This document shows positions 1-8,745 of a DNA stretch of 13,604 nucleotides, piece by piece (position 1 is the first letter of the stretch; each line of letters begins with the position of its first letter). The notes under the pieces were generated by a model. The model saw only the letters and a program-made list of their open reading frames with translations. It was not told the DNA's origin and made no database searches. This DNA comes from Cognatazoarcus sp050305135 (GTDB taxonomy: Bacteria; Pseudomonadota; Gammaproteobacteria; Burkholderiales; Rhodocyclaceae), in the NCBI GenBank assembly GCA_050305135.1, contig JBNLET010000210.1, positions 1 through 13,604 of the forward strand, in the 5' to 3' direction. The position numbers and the translations under genes were made by a program.

Positions 1-1
1 G

Positions 2-733
2 CTGATGGGGGTGGCGCTGGCGGTCTTCCTCGGCTTTCGCATCAGCGCCAGCTACGAGCGCTACTGGGAAGCGCGCGGCCTGTGGGGCCAGTTGCTCAAC
101 GGCGGCCGGACGGCGGCCCGCCAGGCGCTGACCTTCACCCGTACCGATGCGCGCCCCTTCGTGCTGGGCGTGGCGGCCTTCGTCCATGCGGTGCGCCACC
201 AGTTGCGCGGCCGCGACGGGCGAGACGATCTCCGCCGTCTGCTGCCCGAACCAATGGTCGAGGAGGTCGCGTCGAGCCGCTTTCCGCCGGTGCGGATCCT
301 GCTGTGGCTGGCGCAGTGGGTGCGCACGCAGCACGAGTCCGGCGCGATGCCGCCGATCCTGGTGGCGCAGATGGACCAGTCGCTCAGCGGGCTCGGCGAG
401 GCCCTCGGCGGCTGCGAGCGCATCACCTCGACGCTGCTGCCCTTCACCTACTCGGTGATCCTGCACCGCACGACGTACCTGTACTGCTTCATGCTGCCGT
501 TCGGCCTGCTCGATTCGATCGGGGTCATGACGCCGCTGATGGTGGCCTTCGTCGCCTACACTTTCTTCGCCCTCGAGGCCCTCAGCGACGAGATCGAGGA
601 GCCCTTCGGCACGATGCCGAACGACCTGGCCCTGGACGCGATGGCGATCACGATCGAGACCTCGCTGCGCGAGATGCTGGGCGACAGCAATCTGCCGCCG
701 CCGGCCGAAGCGGTCGATTTCGTGCTGACCTAG
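2..733 (+). CDS. Bestrophin-like (UPF0187 family) membrane channel protein, 5'-truncated by window edge
   Basis: The reading frame is open from the first bases of the window, so the true start and roughly the first 50 residues lie upstream. The family is usually about 300 residues, and about 243 are visible. The visible start matches the conserved bestrophin segment after the first membrane helix (FRISASYERYWEARGLWG). A second family block lies near the C-terminus: a proline/tyrosine-containing stretch (LLPFTYSVILHRTTYLYC) and then LPFGLLDSIG, which begins the last hydrophobic pair. Bacterial homologues form pentameric ion channels in the inner membrane; the ion carried here is unknown. The ATG at position 5 is an internal methionine inside the conserved block, not a start. 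The next gene on the same strand is over 400 bases away, so no operon partner is visible downstream. Family assignment is firm and function is by homology only. Confidence 0.88.
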   Translation: MMGVALAVFLGFRISASYERYWEARGLWGQLLNGGRTAARQALTFTRTDARPFVLGVAAFVHAVRHQLRGRDGRDDLRRLLPEPMVEEVASSRFPPVRILLWLAQWVRTQHESGAMPPILVAQMDQSLSGLGEALGGCERITSTLLPFTYSVILHRTTYLYCFMLPFGLLDSIGVMTPLMVAFVAYTFFALEALSDEIEEPFGTMPNDLALDAMAITIETSLREMLGDSNLPPPAEAVDFVLT

Positions 734-1172
734 TGTAGCGTTGTGATCTTGATGAAACCCATGATCCAGGCGGAACTCGGGCGCCGCTGGCCGGCTGAAG
801 CCGGCCCTACCGGCAACACGCTTCGGTCGGGCTCGTAGGGTCGGCTTCAGCCGGCCTCAAGCGACCGATACATGCCAGACGCCCAAGCCCCTCACTGCTC
901 GAAACACTACACTGGCATCCCCCGTTGCCGCTAACCGCCGGTCGGCCGCGCGGGCGAATCGCTTGAACCTAGTCACCGGCGGGCACGACTCAGGCTCCGG
1001 GTGGGCAGCGTTCCCGCCCTGCGAGCCGAATCCGCCCCGGCGAATGCCGCGATCGAACACCCCTCGTCGCGGCCGCCTGCGGGCCCGGATCGGCATCCGG
1101 AGCTTCGAGCCGCGGTTCGCGGGCAAGGCCGCCGGCCTGCCGCGCCGCACGATATCGATGGAGGCAGGTCCG
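734..1172. other. Intergenic region with a REP doublet and no convincing gene
   Basis: These 439 bases separate the bestrophin-like gene from the metallopeptidase gene. The first third holds the REP doublet listed separately. From about 857 to 1172 a frame continuous with the metallopeptidase is open back to a TTG at 963. It has no ribosome binding site, its translation is rich in arginine and proline as expected of random GC-rich sequence, and the metallopeptidase has a much better start at 1173. I see no tRNA fold, no clear terminator with a T-run, and no strong promoter hexamers. The promoter of the metallopeptidase must lie here but cannot be pinpointed. Confidence 0.6.
789..856. repeat. 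REP doublet (REPIN-like inverted pair)
   Basis: The left arm (789-810) and right arm (835-856) are 22-base inverted repeats with a single mismatch, separated by 24 bases. Each arm read alone is itself a REP-type element: a GTAG head followed by a small hairpin, GGCCGGCT-TC-AGCCGGCC, perfect in the left arm. In the right arm, read on the plus strand, one position is G-U wobble (GGTCGGCT). The two GTAG heads face each other inside the doublet. This is the architecture of REPINs, which are mobilised in trans by RAYT (REP-associated tyrosine) transposases. No transposase gene is in the window. The element could also act as a transcript end or mRNA-stabilising hairpin for the bestrophin-like gene, whose stop is 56 bases upstream. 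Symmetry is read directly; the family assignment is inference from head plus palindrome. Confidence 0.8.
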
Positions 1173-1622
1173 ATGAAGATGTCCGAGGATACGATCAAGA
1201 AATTCCCCAAACTGCACTACTACGTGCGGGTCAACATGCCCGAAGTGGCGGAAATGGATGCGATCATCAACGAGATCCAGAAGCTGGCCGGCACGGTGAA
1301 GAAGTCCGAGATCCGCGACGCGCTGAAGTGGGGCAAGGGCCCGACCATCACGGTCGTTTCGGGCCTGATGTGCGCGGGCGTCAAGTCGTACGGCTGCTTC
1401 CGCGCCGGCAAGGACGAGCTGCGCATCGACGAACAGATGGTGAAGGACTTCGAGGCCGGCAAGGGGCAGGTCAAGAACAGCAAGGGCAAGCGGGTGTACC
1501 TGGTGGGTGCCACGCTGCTGCACGAACTCACCCACTGGGCGGATGCCAAAGACGGCAAGGACAACCCGGTCGAAGAGGGCGACGCGTTCGAGCGCGCCAC
1601 CTACGGCAAGGTGCTCGGTTGA
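1173..1622 (+). CDS. Small HExxH zinc metallopeptidase resembling the Tox-MPTase3 toxin domain
   Basis: A 149-residue protein with a gluzincin-like zinc site. H117-E118-L-T-H121 gives two zinc ligands and the catalytic glutamate, and a conserved-looking EEG...FE segment (E134, E135, E140) about 15 residues downstream could supply the third ligand. The layout of a central CxxxxxxxGC segment, LHELTHWAD, then EEGDAFE and YG close to the C-terminus recalls metallopeptidase toxin domain 3 of polymorphic toxin systems. I recall that family from memory and could not search it. The start is the ATG at 1173, with GGAGG at 1160-1164 spaced 8 bases. ATGs at 1158 and 1179 are in frame but less well placed. 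There is no signal peptide, membrane helix or trafficking domain, so it is either a stand-alone cargo effector or an ordinary cytoplasmic peptidase. A signal-peptide protein follows after 50 bases. Peptidase chemistry is well supported; a toxin role is inference. Confidence 0.8.
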   Translation: MKMSEDTIKKFPKLHYYVRVNMPEVAEMDAIINEIQKLAGTVKKSEIRDALKWGKGPTITVVSGLMCAGVKSYGCFRAGKDELRIDEQMVKDFEAGKGQVKNSKGKRVYLVGATLLHELTHWADAKDGKDNPVEEGDAFERATYGKVLG

Positions 1623-1672
1623 GGGCGCGCGGCATGTCGTGCCCTGCCACTACAGCAAGGGAAGCCCGCCCG

Positions 1673-2179
1673 GTGAAACGGTACATCCGCTACGGCATCG
1701 CATCGCTGGCCTGCTCGTTCGCCGCGGCGGCAACGGCCGGGCCGCCCGAGCTCGCGATCGCGCCGGCCTACCTGCCGGGCGACGGCAGCAGCGGCTTTCC
1801 GATTGCGGTGACGCTGAGCCTCGAACCCGGGCGCTGCGTGTTGGGCACCTTCTCGCCGGCCGCGTCGGCGGTCGCGCAGTGGCAGCTGACCGGCCCGGAC
1901 GGGCGCCCGATCCCCTACAGCGGGCCGGAAGCGAAGATCGACTATGCGGCGATCGTGCGCCGCACCGGCGACGACGGGCGCATCTCGGCGACCGTGCGGC
2001 TGTTCGACGAGGCGGAGCCGTCCTTCGACATCTCGGCCGCCGGCACCTATCGCCTGAGCCTGCACTGGTCGATGGACGAACGCTGGCGCGGCCCCGGCTA
2101 CGCGGCCTGGTTCGCGCACTGCGAGCCCTGGTTCGGCTCGCTGCAGTCGAACACCTTGTCGATCTCGATCCAGCGCTGA
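1673..2179 (+). CDS. Exported protein of unknown function
   Basis: A 168-residue protein that I do not recognise. The preferred start is GTG at 1673, preceded by an AAGGGAAG ribosome binding site. It gives a clean Sec signal peptide: basic N-terminus (KRYIRY), a hydrophobic core, and a likely signal peptidase I cut after ATA at residue 22. An in-frame ATG at 1634 would add 13 residues ahead of the signal. Cys14 lies inside the hydrophobic core but does not fit a lipobox. The mature part has an Ig-like or beta-sandwich flavour (alternating hydrophobic strands, GPDGRPI, DISAAGTYRLSLHW) and at least two cysteines (GRCVLG and AHCEPW) that could form a disulfide in the periplasm. It starts 50 bases after the metallopeptidase stop on the same strand, so the two are probably co-transcribed. 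A periplasmic inhibitor or immunity partner is possible, but there is no direct evidence. Confidence 0.75.
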   Translation: MKRYIRYGIASLACSFAAAATAGPPELAIAPAYLPGDGSSGFPIAVTLSLEPGRCVLGTFSPAASAVAQWQLTGPDGRPIPYSGPEAKIDYAAIVRRTGDDGRISATVRLFDEAEPSFDISAAGTYRLSLHWSMDERWRGPGYAAWFAHCEPWFGSLQSNTLSISIQR

Positions 2180-2197
2180 GCCGGCCGCGGCGCTCAG
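2176..2197. terminator. Hairpin between convergent genes, stop codons in both arms
   Basis: CTGAGC (2176-2181) pairs with GCTCAG (2192-2197) around a 10-base GC-rich loop. The plus-strand stop (TGA, 2177-2179) lies in the left arm and the minus-strand stop of the phasin-like gene (2194-2196) lies in the right arm. There is no T-run on either side, so it is not a classical intrinsic terminator. It may be a bidirectional roadblock or simply a consequence of two TGA-ending genes meeting. The symmetry is visible; the function is guesswork. Confidence 0.4.
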
Positions 2198-2733
2198 TCG
2201 GCGCCGGCTTCGATCAGCCCGGCCTTGTCGGCGAGGAGGTAGCCGTAGCCGACCTGGGCGCCCTCGACCAGGCCGAGCCACTGGCTGGCCTGCTTGCTTA
2301 TCAGCGCACCCAGTTGGGCGAAGACGTCGTATTCCTGCTCGAAGAGCTTTGACATCGTGTCGGCGCGGCGAATGCCGGCGGCGGTCTTGCCGACGACGGC
2401 CAGGCCGTCCTGCCAGCCCTGCCACTGCTGCTGCAGCCGGGCCAGGATCGCGCGCTGCATCTCGATCGCCTCGGCGAAGCCCTCGCCGGCGCGCTGCGGC
2501 TCGGCGGCCAGGCCGAGCAGCGCATGCCAGGCCAGCATCTGGCGGCCCAGGGCCTGCTGGGCGAAGCCCTGCCAGGCGGCCAGGTGGTCGCCGGCCATCG
2601 TCAGCGGGTGGCTCGGCACGACGGCACGCAGCGGCGCCAGCGCCAGCGCGTGCAGCGCCTCGAGCTGGCGCGCCTGCAGCGCGTGCAGACCTCCGAGGGA
2701 GGCGCGGGCGGAGGACATCATGGCCTGCATCAT
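2194..2733 (-). CDS. Phasin-like PHB granule-associated protein
   Basis: A 179-residue, alanine-, leucine- and glutamine-rich, almost entirely helical protein with no signal peptide. Size and composition fit phasins, the small amphipathic proteins that coat polyhydroxyalkanoate granules in the cytoplasm. Typical features are repeated heptad-like helices (HALQARQLEALHALAL, ILARLQQQWQGWQDG), few cysteines, and a C-terminal segment with tryptophan and tyrosine. It is encoded just after the PHB depolymerase on the same strand, with a 52-base gap, and that context is half of the argument for the call. The start ATG (complement of 2731-2733) has AAGGAG upstream with about 9 bases spacing. A second in-frame ATG lies five codons in (MMQAMMSS). 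An alternative is a generic coiled-coil protein of unknown role, because phasins diverge strongly in sequence. Confidence 0.68.
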   Translation of the reverse strand: MMQAMMSSARASLGGLHALQARQLEALHALALAPLRAVVPSHPLTMAGDHLAAWQGFAQQALGRQMLAWHALLGLAAEPQRAGEGFAEAIEMQRAILARLQQQWQGWQDGLAVVGKTAAGIRRADTMSKLFEQEYDVFAQLGALISKQASQWLGLVEGAQVGYGYLLADKAGLIEAGAD

Positions 2734-2785
2734 GGTCGGATACTCCTTGTCGGTCGTTCGCCGGCGCGGCGGCCGGCGCTTCGGT

Positions 2786-3856
2786 TCAGCGGCCGCCGAG
2801 GCGCTGCAGCATGCGGTGGATGGCGCGGATCTGGACGGCCTGGCGCGAATAGTAGTCGGGATTCGAGGTGGACTCGGAGGTGTAGCCCCACCAGTCCCAG
2901 CAGCCGTCCGGGTTCTGCGTGCCGTTGCCGTCGCGGCCCTCGGCCTGCGGGTAGAGCACGACGATGTCGTTGCTGTCGGCCAGCGCGTTGTAGCCCGTGG
3001 TGGTGTAGTAGCGGTTGCCGTAGGGCGCCGAGTTGTCGAGGTCGGGCCGGCCGTTCACGTAATTGACGTAGTTGTAGCCCTGCTTGCAGCCGTGCAGCGC
3101 GATGTGCACCCGGCACGGCGCGCCCTGCTCGACCGCCGCCGGCACGTAGGCATAGGCGAAGTCGCTCATGCTGGCGCGCGCCTCGCCGTCGAAGAATTCG
3201 CGCTGGTCGAAGCGCACGATGCGGCCGCTCAGGCGCTCGGCCGGCGGTTTCAGCTTGCCGTAGATGTGGCGCAGGATGTCGTGCGACTGCATGAAGCCGC
3301 CATCGTTGATGTAGGGCGGGCGGTTGGCGGCGAGGGGGTTGTCTTCCGGATTGTCGGTGATGATCGAGTGGCCGGCCGGCACGTCGCCGACGAAGCGGAT
3401 GTCGGCCCCGGCCACGCCCAGTTCGCGGTAGAAGCGCCGGGTGGTGGCGACGACGCTGGAATCGACCACCGAATCCTCGCTGCCGGTGAAGATGTAGAGC
3501 CTCTGCCCGGCCAGCGATTCGAGCGGATCGATGTCGCCGCGCGCGGCGCAGTCGCGCGCCACCTTGGCCAGCCGCAGCGGATCGGGCGCCACCTGGGGGA
3601 TCAGCGGGTTCATGCACAGGTAGAGCGCGTTCAGCGTCAGCGCATCCTCGGCGATGGCGGCCGCGGCGCGGAACGACTCGGCGCAGCGGAACGGACCCCC
3701 GGCGATGACGCCGGCGCCGACGAAGGTCGAGGCGTGGGCCAGGTGCATCTGCACCGTCATGAAGGCACCCGACGAAAGGCCGGAGATCGAGCTCTGCGAC
3801 AGGTCGGCATCGAACGAGGGCAGCGGCGGCGCCTTGCGGTTGCGGTCTTCTGCCAC
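2786..3856 (-). CDS. PHB depolymerase-type alpha/beta hydrolase, type II order, no signal peptide
   Basis: Hydrolyses poly(3-hydroxybutyrate) ester bonds. With numbering from the GTG at 3856 (356 residues), a GLSSG lipase box puts the nucleophile at Ser28, very near the N-terminus. A likely catalytic Asp128 follows (FTGSED), then His163 (VPAGHS), and an oxyanion-type LHGC motif at 254-257. The order Ser-Asp-His-oxyanion is the circularly permuted type II catalytic domain of PHB depolymerases. The GTG start is chosen because AGGGAG lies 8 bases upstream; an in-frame ATG at 3904 would add 16 residues. Neither start gives a signal peptide, and no linker or substrate-binding domain follows the catalytic domain, so the enzyme looks intracellular despite resembling extracellular depolymerases. 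The phasin-like gene follows in the same direction, so the pair probably mobilises stored PHB. The substrate could also be soluble hydroxybutyrate oligomers. Confidence 0.85.
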   Translation of the reverse strand: MAEDRNRKAPPLPSFDADLSQSSISGLSSGAFMTVQMHLAHASTFVGAGVIAGGPFRCAESFRAAAAIAEDALTLNALYLCMNPLIPQVAPDPLRLAKVARDCAARGDIDPLESLAGQRLYIFTGSEDSVVDSSVVATTRRFYRELGVAGADIRFVGDVPAGHSIITDNPEDNPLAANRPPYINDGGFMQSHDILRHIYGKLKPPAERLSGRIVRFDQREFFDGEARASMSDFAYAYVPAAVEQGAPCRVHIALHGCKQGYNYVNYVNGRPDLDNSAPYGNRYYTTTGYNALADSNDIVVLYPQAEGRDGNGTQNPDGCWDWWGYTSESTSNPDYYSRQAVQIRAIHRMLQRLGGR

Positions 3857-4175
3857 GGACGGGTCTCCCTTTGGCTTGTCGGTCAAAGCCCCTACCGCCA
3901 GCATGGGCGCGCTTTCGGGCTCGTTTACGGACGTTACGCTAGCGCATTACTGTGCATCGCAACAGCATTTTTGCTGCAACACAGCATTCGGATCGACCGA
4001 CGGCGCCCGCCGGCCACCTGCCGCGCTGCGCACAGGCCGGGGTTAGGGTTCGCCCCGGTTGGCGAAGCAATTCCAGCCATGCACCATGGGCGTCCCGAAA
4101 CGGCGATACCGGCCCCGGGGGACGACGTTGCCGTCGGTTTTGCCAAGCCGAATTACCCGAGAGGAGGAGTCAACA
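3857..4175. promoter_or_regulatory. Divergent control region between PHB genes and TRAP operon
   Basis: These 319 bases lie between the divergent depolymerase and TRAP genes and hold no convincing gene. If the depolymerase starts at the ATG at 3904, the first 48 bases are coding. A conspicuously AT-rich island at about 3935-3990 breaks the GC-rich background. It contains the perfect inverted repeat CAGCA-TTTT-TGCTG (3964-3977) and the trinucleotide GCA repeated at irregular short intervals. Such GCA/TGC-rich palindromes resemble operators of PhaR-type PHB regulators, but I cannot confirm a consensus. The remainder up to the TRAP ribosome binding site is GC-rich, with no clear sigma-70 hexamers. 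Confidence 0.5.
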
Positions 4176-5267
<1,092 letters not shown>

Positions 5268-5326
5268 GCCACCGCAGAAGCTGAGGAACAGACCGTGCGC
5301 AGCCGCCACGCAAGGAGGGAATGCCC

Positions 5327-5935
5327 ATGAACGCAGACCAGACCGCCCGGCCGGGCAACAAGCCCGACCTGGCCGAGCTCGAACATGAGCTGCACCACCA
5401 CACGACGCTGCCGCGCACGGCGTTTTCCGACGCCATCGAAGGCGTCATCAACGCGATCGGAAAACTCAGCTCCTGGCTGTGGATCGTCACCGTGGCGGTG
5501 ATCATGTGGTCGGTGATCGCCCGCTACGGCTTCAACACCGGCTCGGTGATGCTGGAGGAGGTGCAGTGGCACCTGGCCGGCGCGGCCTGGCTGATCGGCC
5601 TGTCCTACACGCTGGTGCATGACGACCACGTGCGGGTCGACATCCTCTACGAGCGCTTTTCGGGCCGCACGCGGGCGTGGATCGAGTTTTTCGGCATCCT
5701 GTTCCTGCTGCTGCCCTTCCTGGTCATCGTGACGATCGAACTGCTGCCCTACGCGATGAGTTCGTTCGAGCAGGGCGAGCATTCGCAGTCGCCCAACGGG
5801 CTGCCCGCCCGCTGGATCATGAAGTTCATCCTGTCGGGCGCGGTCGGCCTGATAGCGGTGGCCGCCCTGGCGCGCCTGGCGCGTACCTGCTCGCGACTGT
5901 TCGGCTGGCCCAAGAGCCGTGCCGAGCAGGCCTGA
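5327..5935 (+). CDS. dctQ: TRAP transporter small permease, DctQ family
   Basis: The small membrane subunit that pairs with DctM in the inner membrane. It is 202 residues with four hydrophobic segments, around IGKLSSWLWIVTVAVIMWSV, WHLAGAAWLIGLSYTLV, WIEFFGILFLLLPFLVIV and ILSGAVGLIAVAALARL. The DctQ hallmark between helices two and three is present: HDDHVRVDILYERFSGRTRAW. A soluble N-terminal extension of about 45 residues rich in histidine (ELEHELHHHTTLP) precedes helix 1 and is longer than in minimal DctQ proteins. The start at 5327 is preferred over the in-frame ATG at 5321 because AGGAGG (5313-5318) sits 8 bases before the former but only 2 before the latter. It lies between the receptor gene and the large permease gene, with short gaps and no terminator, so the three genes should share one transcript. 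Confidence 0.92.
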   Translation: MNADQTARPGNKPDLAELEHELHHHTTLPRTAFSDAIEGVINAIGKLSSWLWIVTVAVIMWSVIARYGFNTGSVMLEEVQWHLAGAAWLIGLSYTLVHDDHVRVDILYERFSGRTRAWIEFFGILFLLLPFLVIVTIELLPYAMSSFEQGEHSQSPNGLPARWIMKFILSGAVGLIAVAALARLARTCSRLFGWPKSRAEQA

Positions 5936-5958
5936 AAGCGTCACTAGCTGAGGCACAG

Positions 5959-7326
<1,368 letters not shown>

Positions 7327-7335
7327 AAGCGGCCG

Positions 7336-7359
7336 CGGGCCGGCCACGCGGCCGGCCCG
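7336..7359. other. Strong GC hairpin between dctM and the flavin oxidoreductase gene
   Basis: CGGGCCGGCC (7336-7345) pairs perfectly with GGCCGGCCCG (7350-7359) around the four-base loop ACGC, a 10-bp all-GC stem starting 10 bases after the dctM stop. No T-run follows, so it is not a standard intrinsic terminator. A processing or stability hairpin protecting the TRAP mRNA, or partial attenuation before the downstream oxidoreductase gene, would fit. The structure is read directly; its role is inferred. Confidence 0.6.
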
Positions 7360-7423
7360 GCATGGGCTACAACGAGGGCATGGGCCCGGCCGATGACGCC
7401 GGGCTGCAGCACGGAGCCCCGCC

Positions 7424-8680
7424 ATGCCCGAAGGCACCAGCCTGCTGTTCTCGCCGATCACGATCGGTACGCTCGAACTGCCGGCGCGGCTGTTCAAGAC
7501 CGCCACTGCCGAGACGCGCGCCACCGCCGACGGCGTCGTCACCGACGAGGTGGAGGCGTTCTACCGCCTGCTCGCCAAAGGCGAGACGCCGCTGATCATC
7601 ACCGGCAACATCTACGTCAGCCGCCAGGGCAAGTCCGCCCCGCGCCAGCTCGGCGCCGACCACGACGACAAGATCGCCGGCCTGTCGCGCATCCCGGCGA
7701 TCGTGCACCGCCACGGCGGACGCATCTTCGCCCAGCTCAACCATTGCGGCCGGCAGGTGGTGCCGGATTTCGTCGGCGCCGCCGACGTGGTGTCGGCCTC
7801 GGGCGTCACCGACCTGTTGACCGGCACCCGGCCGCGCGCGCTGGGCAGCGACGAGATCGGCCGGATCGTGTGCAAGTTCGCCGATGCCGCGGTGCGCTGC
7901 CGCGAGGCCGGCTTCGACGGGGTGCAACTGCACTCGGCCAACGGCTACCTGCTGAGCCAGTTCCTGACCCCCTACACCAACCGCCGCGGCGACGAGTACG
8001 GCGGCTCGCTGGAGGGGCGGACGCGCTTCGCGCGCGAGATCCTGGCCGCGATCCGGACCCGCTGCGGCGCCGACTTCCCCGTCGTGATCAAGATGAACGG
8101 CGCCGACAGGCTGCCGCTGCGCGACGGCCTGAGCCCGGTCGAACTGGCGCAGGCGGCGCGGACGATGGAGGAAGCCGGCATCGATGCGGTCGAGATCTCG
8201 GTCGGTCACTACGAATCCGGCTTCCCGATGGTATGCGGCAGCTTCGACCTGTGCCTGCGCCACATGGTCCGCGGCAGCATGGCCCAGCTGCCGCTGTTGC
8301 GCCGCACCGCGATGCGCGTCTTGCGGCCGCTGGTGGCGTTCGCCAGCAACCACCTGTGGCCCGGGCGCGAGGGCTTCAACCTCGACTACGCGCCGCAGTT
8401 CGCGCGCCGGCTGCAGATCCCGCTGATCTGCGTCGGCGGCTTCCGCACCCGCCCGGCGATGGAAGCGGCGCTGGCCTCCGGCGACTGCGACGCGGTCTCG
8501 GCCGGCCGGCCGTTCATCGCCGACCCGTTCTTCTTCCGCCACATCCGCGATGGCCGGCCCGGGCCGCGCTGCGTGGACTGCAACGGCTGCGTCGGCCACC
8601 TGGGTGCCCAGCCGGCCGAGTGCTACCACCCGCAGGTGCGCAGCGAGAAGGATGCGATGCTGGCGCGCGAGGACGTCTGA
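7424..8680 (+). CDS. OYE-family NADH:flavin oxidoreductase with a C-terminal four-cysteine motif
   Basis: A 418-residue FMN TIM-barrel oxidoreductase of the Old Yellow Enzyme class, which reduces activated C=C bonds or related substrates with NAD(P)H. The family block HSANGYLLSQFLTPYTNRR starts at His170; His170 and Asn173 correspond to the substrate-binding His/Asn pair, and DEYGGSLEGRTRFAREI continues the signature. Late phosphate-binding elements are GGF (338-340) and AGRPFIADP (360-368). At the C-terminus, cysteines 383, 386, 389 and 400 (CVDCNGC then AEC) resemble the [4Fe-4S] motif of 2,4-dienoyl-CoA reductase-type enzymes. The second FAD/NAD domain of those larger enzymes is absent. 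The start ATG has ACGGAG 7 bases upstream. It lies 97 bases after dctM in the same direction, so its substrate may be related to the imported compound. The exact reaction is unknown. Confidence 0.88.
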   Translation: MPEGTSLLFSPITIGTLELPARLFKTATAETRATADGVVTDEVEAFYRLLAKGETPLIITGNIYVSRQGKSAPRQLGADHDDKIAGLSRIPAIVHRHGGRIFAQLNHCGRQVVPDFVGAADVVSASGVTDLLTGTRPRALGSDEIGRIVCKFADAAVRCREAGFDGVQLHSANGYLLSQFLTPYTNRRGDEYGGSLEGRTRFAREILAAIRTRCGADFPVVIKMNGADRLPLRDGLSPVELAQAARTMEEAGIDAVEISVGHYESGFPMVCGSFDLCLRHMVRGSMAQLPLLRRTAMRVLRPLVAFASNHLWPGREGFNLDYAPQFARRLQIPLICVGGFRTRPAMEAALASGDCDAVSAGRPFIADPFFFRHIRDGRPGPRCVDCNGCVGHLGAQPAECYHPQVRSEKDAMLAREDV

Positions 8681-8745
8681 TGCGGCGGCAGCACCGATTG
8701 CCGTGGCCCGGCACGCAGAGTAGGCTGGAGGCACTCGCCCGGCCG

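Noticed and set aside
741..760. TTGTGATCTTGATG stretch considered as a CRP or FNR site
   Set aside because: The second half-site does not match either consensus at the required spacing, and it lies just after a gene rather than before one.
963..1172. 70-codon N-terminal extension of the metallopeptidase from a TTG
   Set aside because: No ribosome binding site, Arg/Pro-rich random-looking translation, and a strong GGAGG-ATG start at 1173.
7367..8734. Long minus-strand frame opposite the flavin oxidoreductase
   Set aside because: Antisense shadow: low-complexity Ala/Val/Gln/Arg composition, while the opposite strand encodes a full OYE signature.
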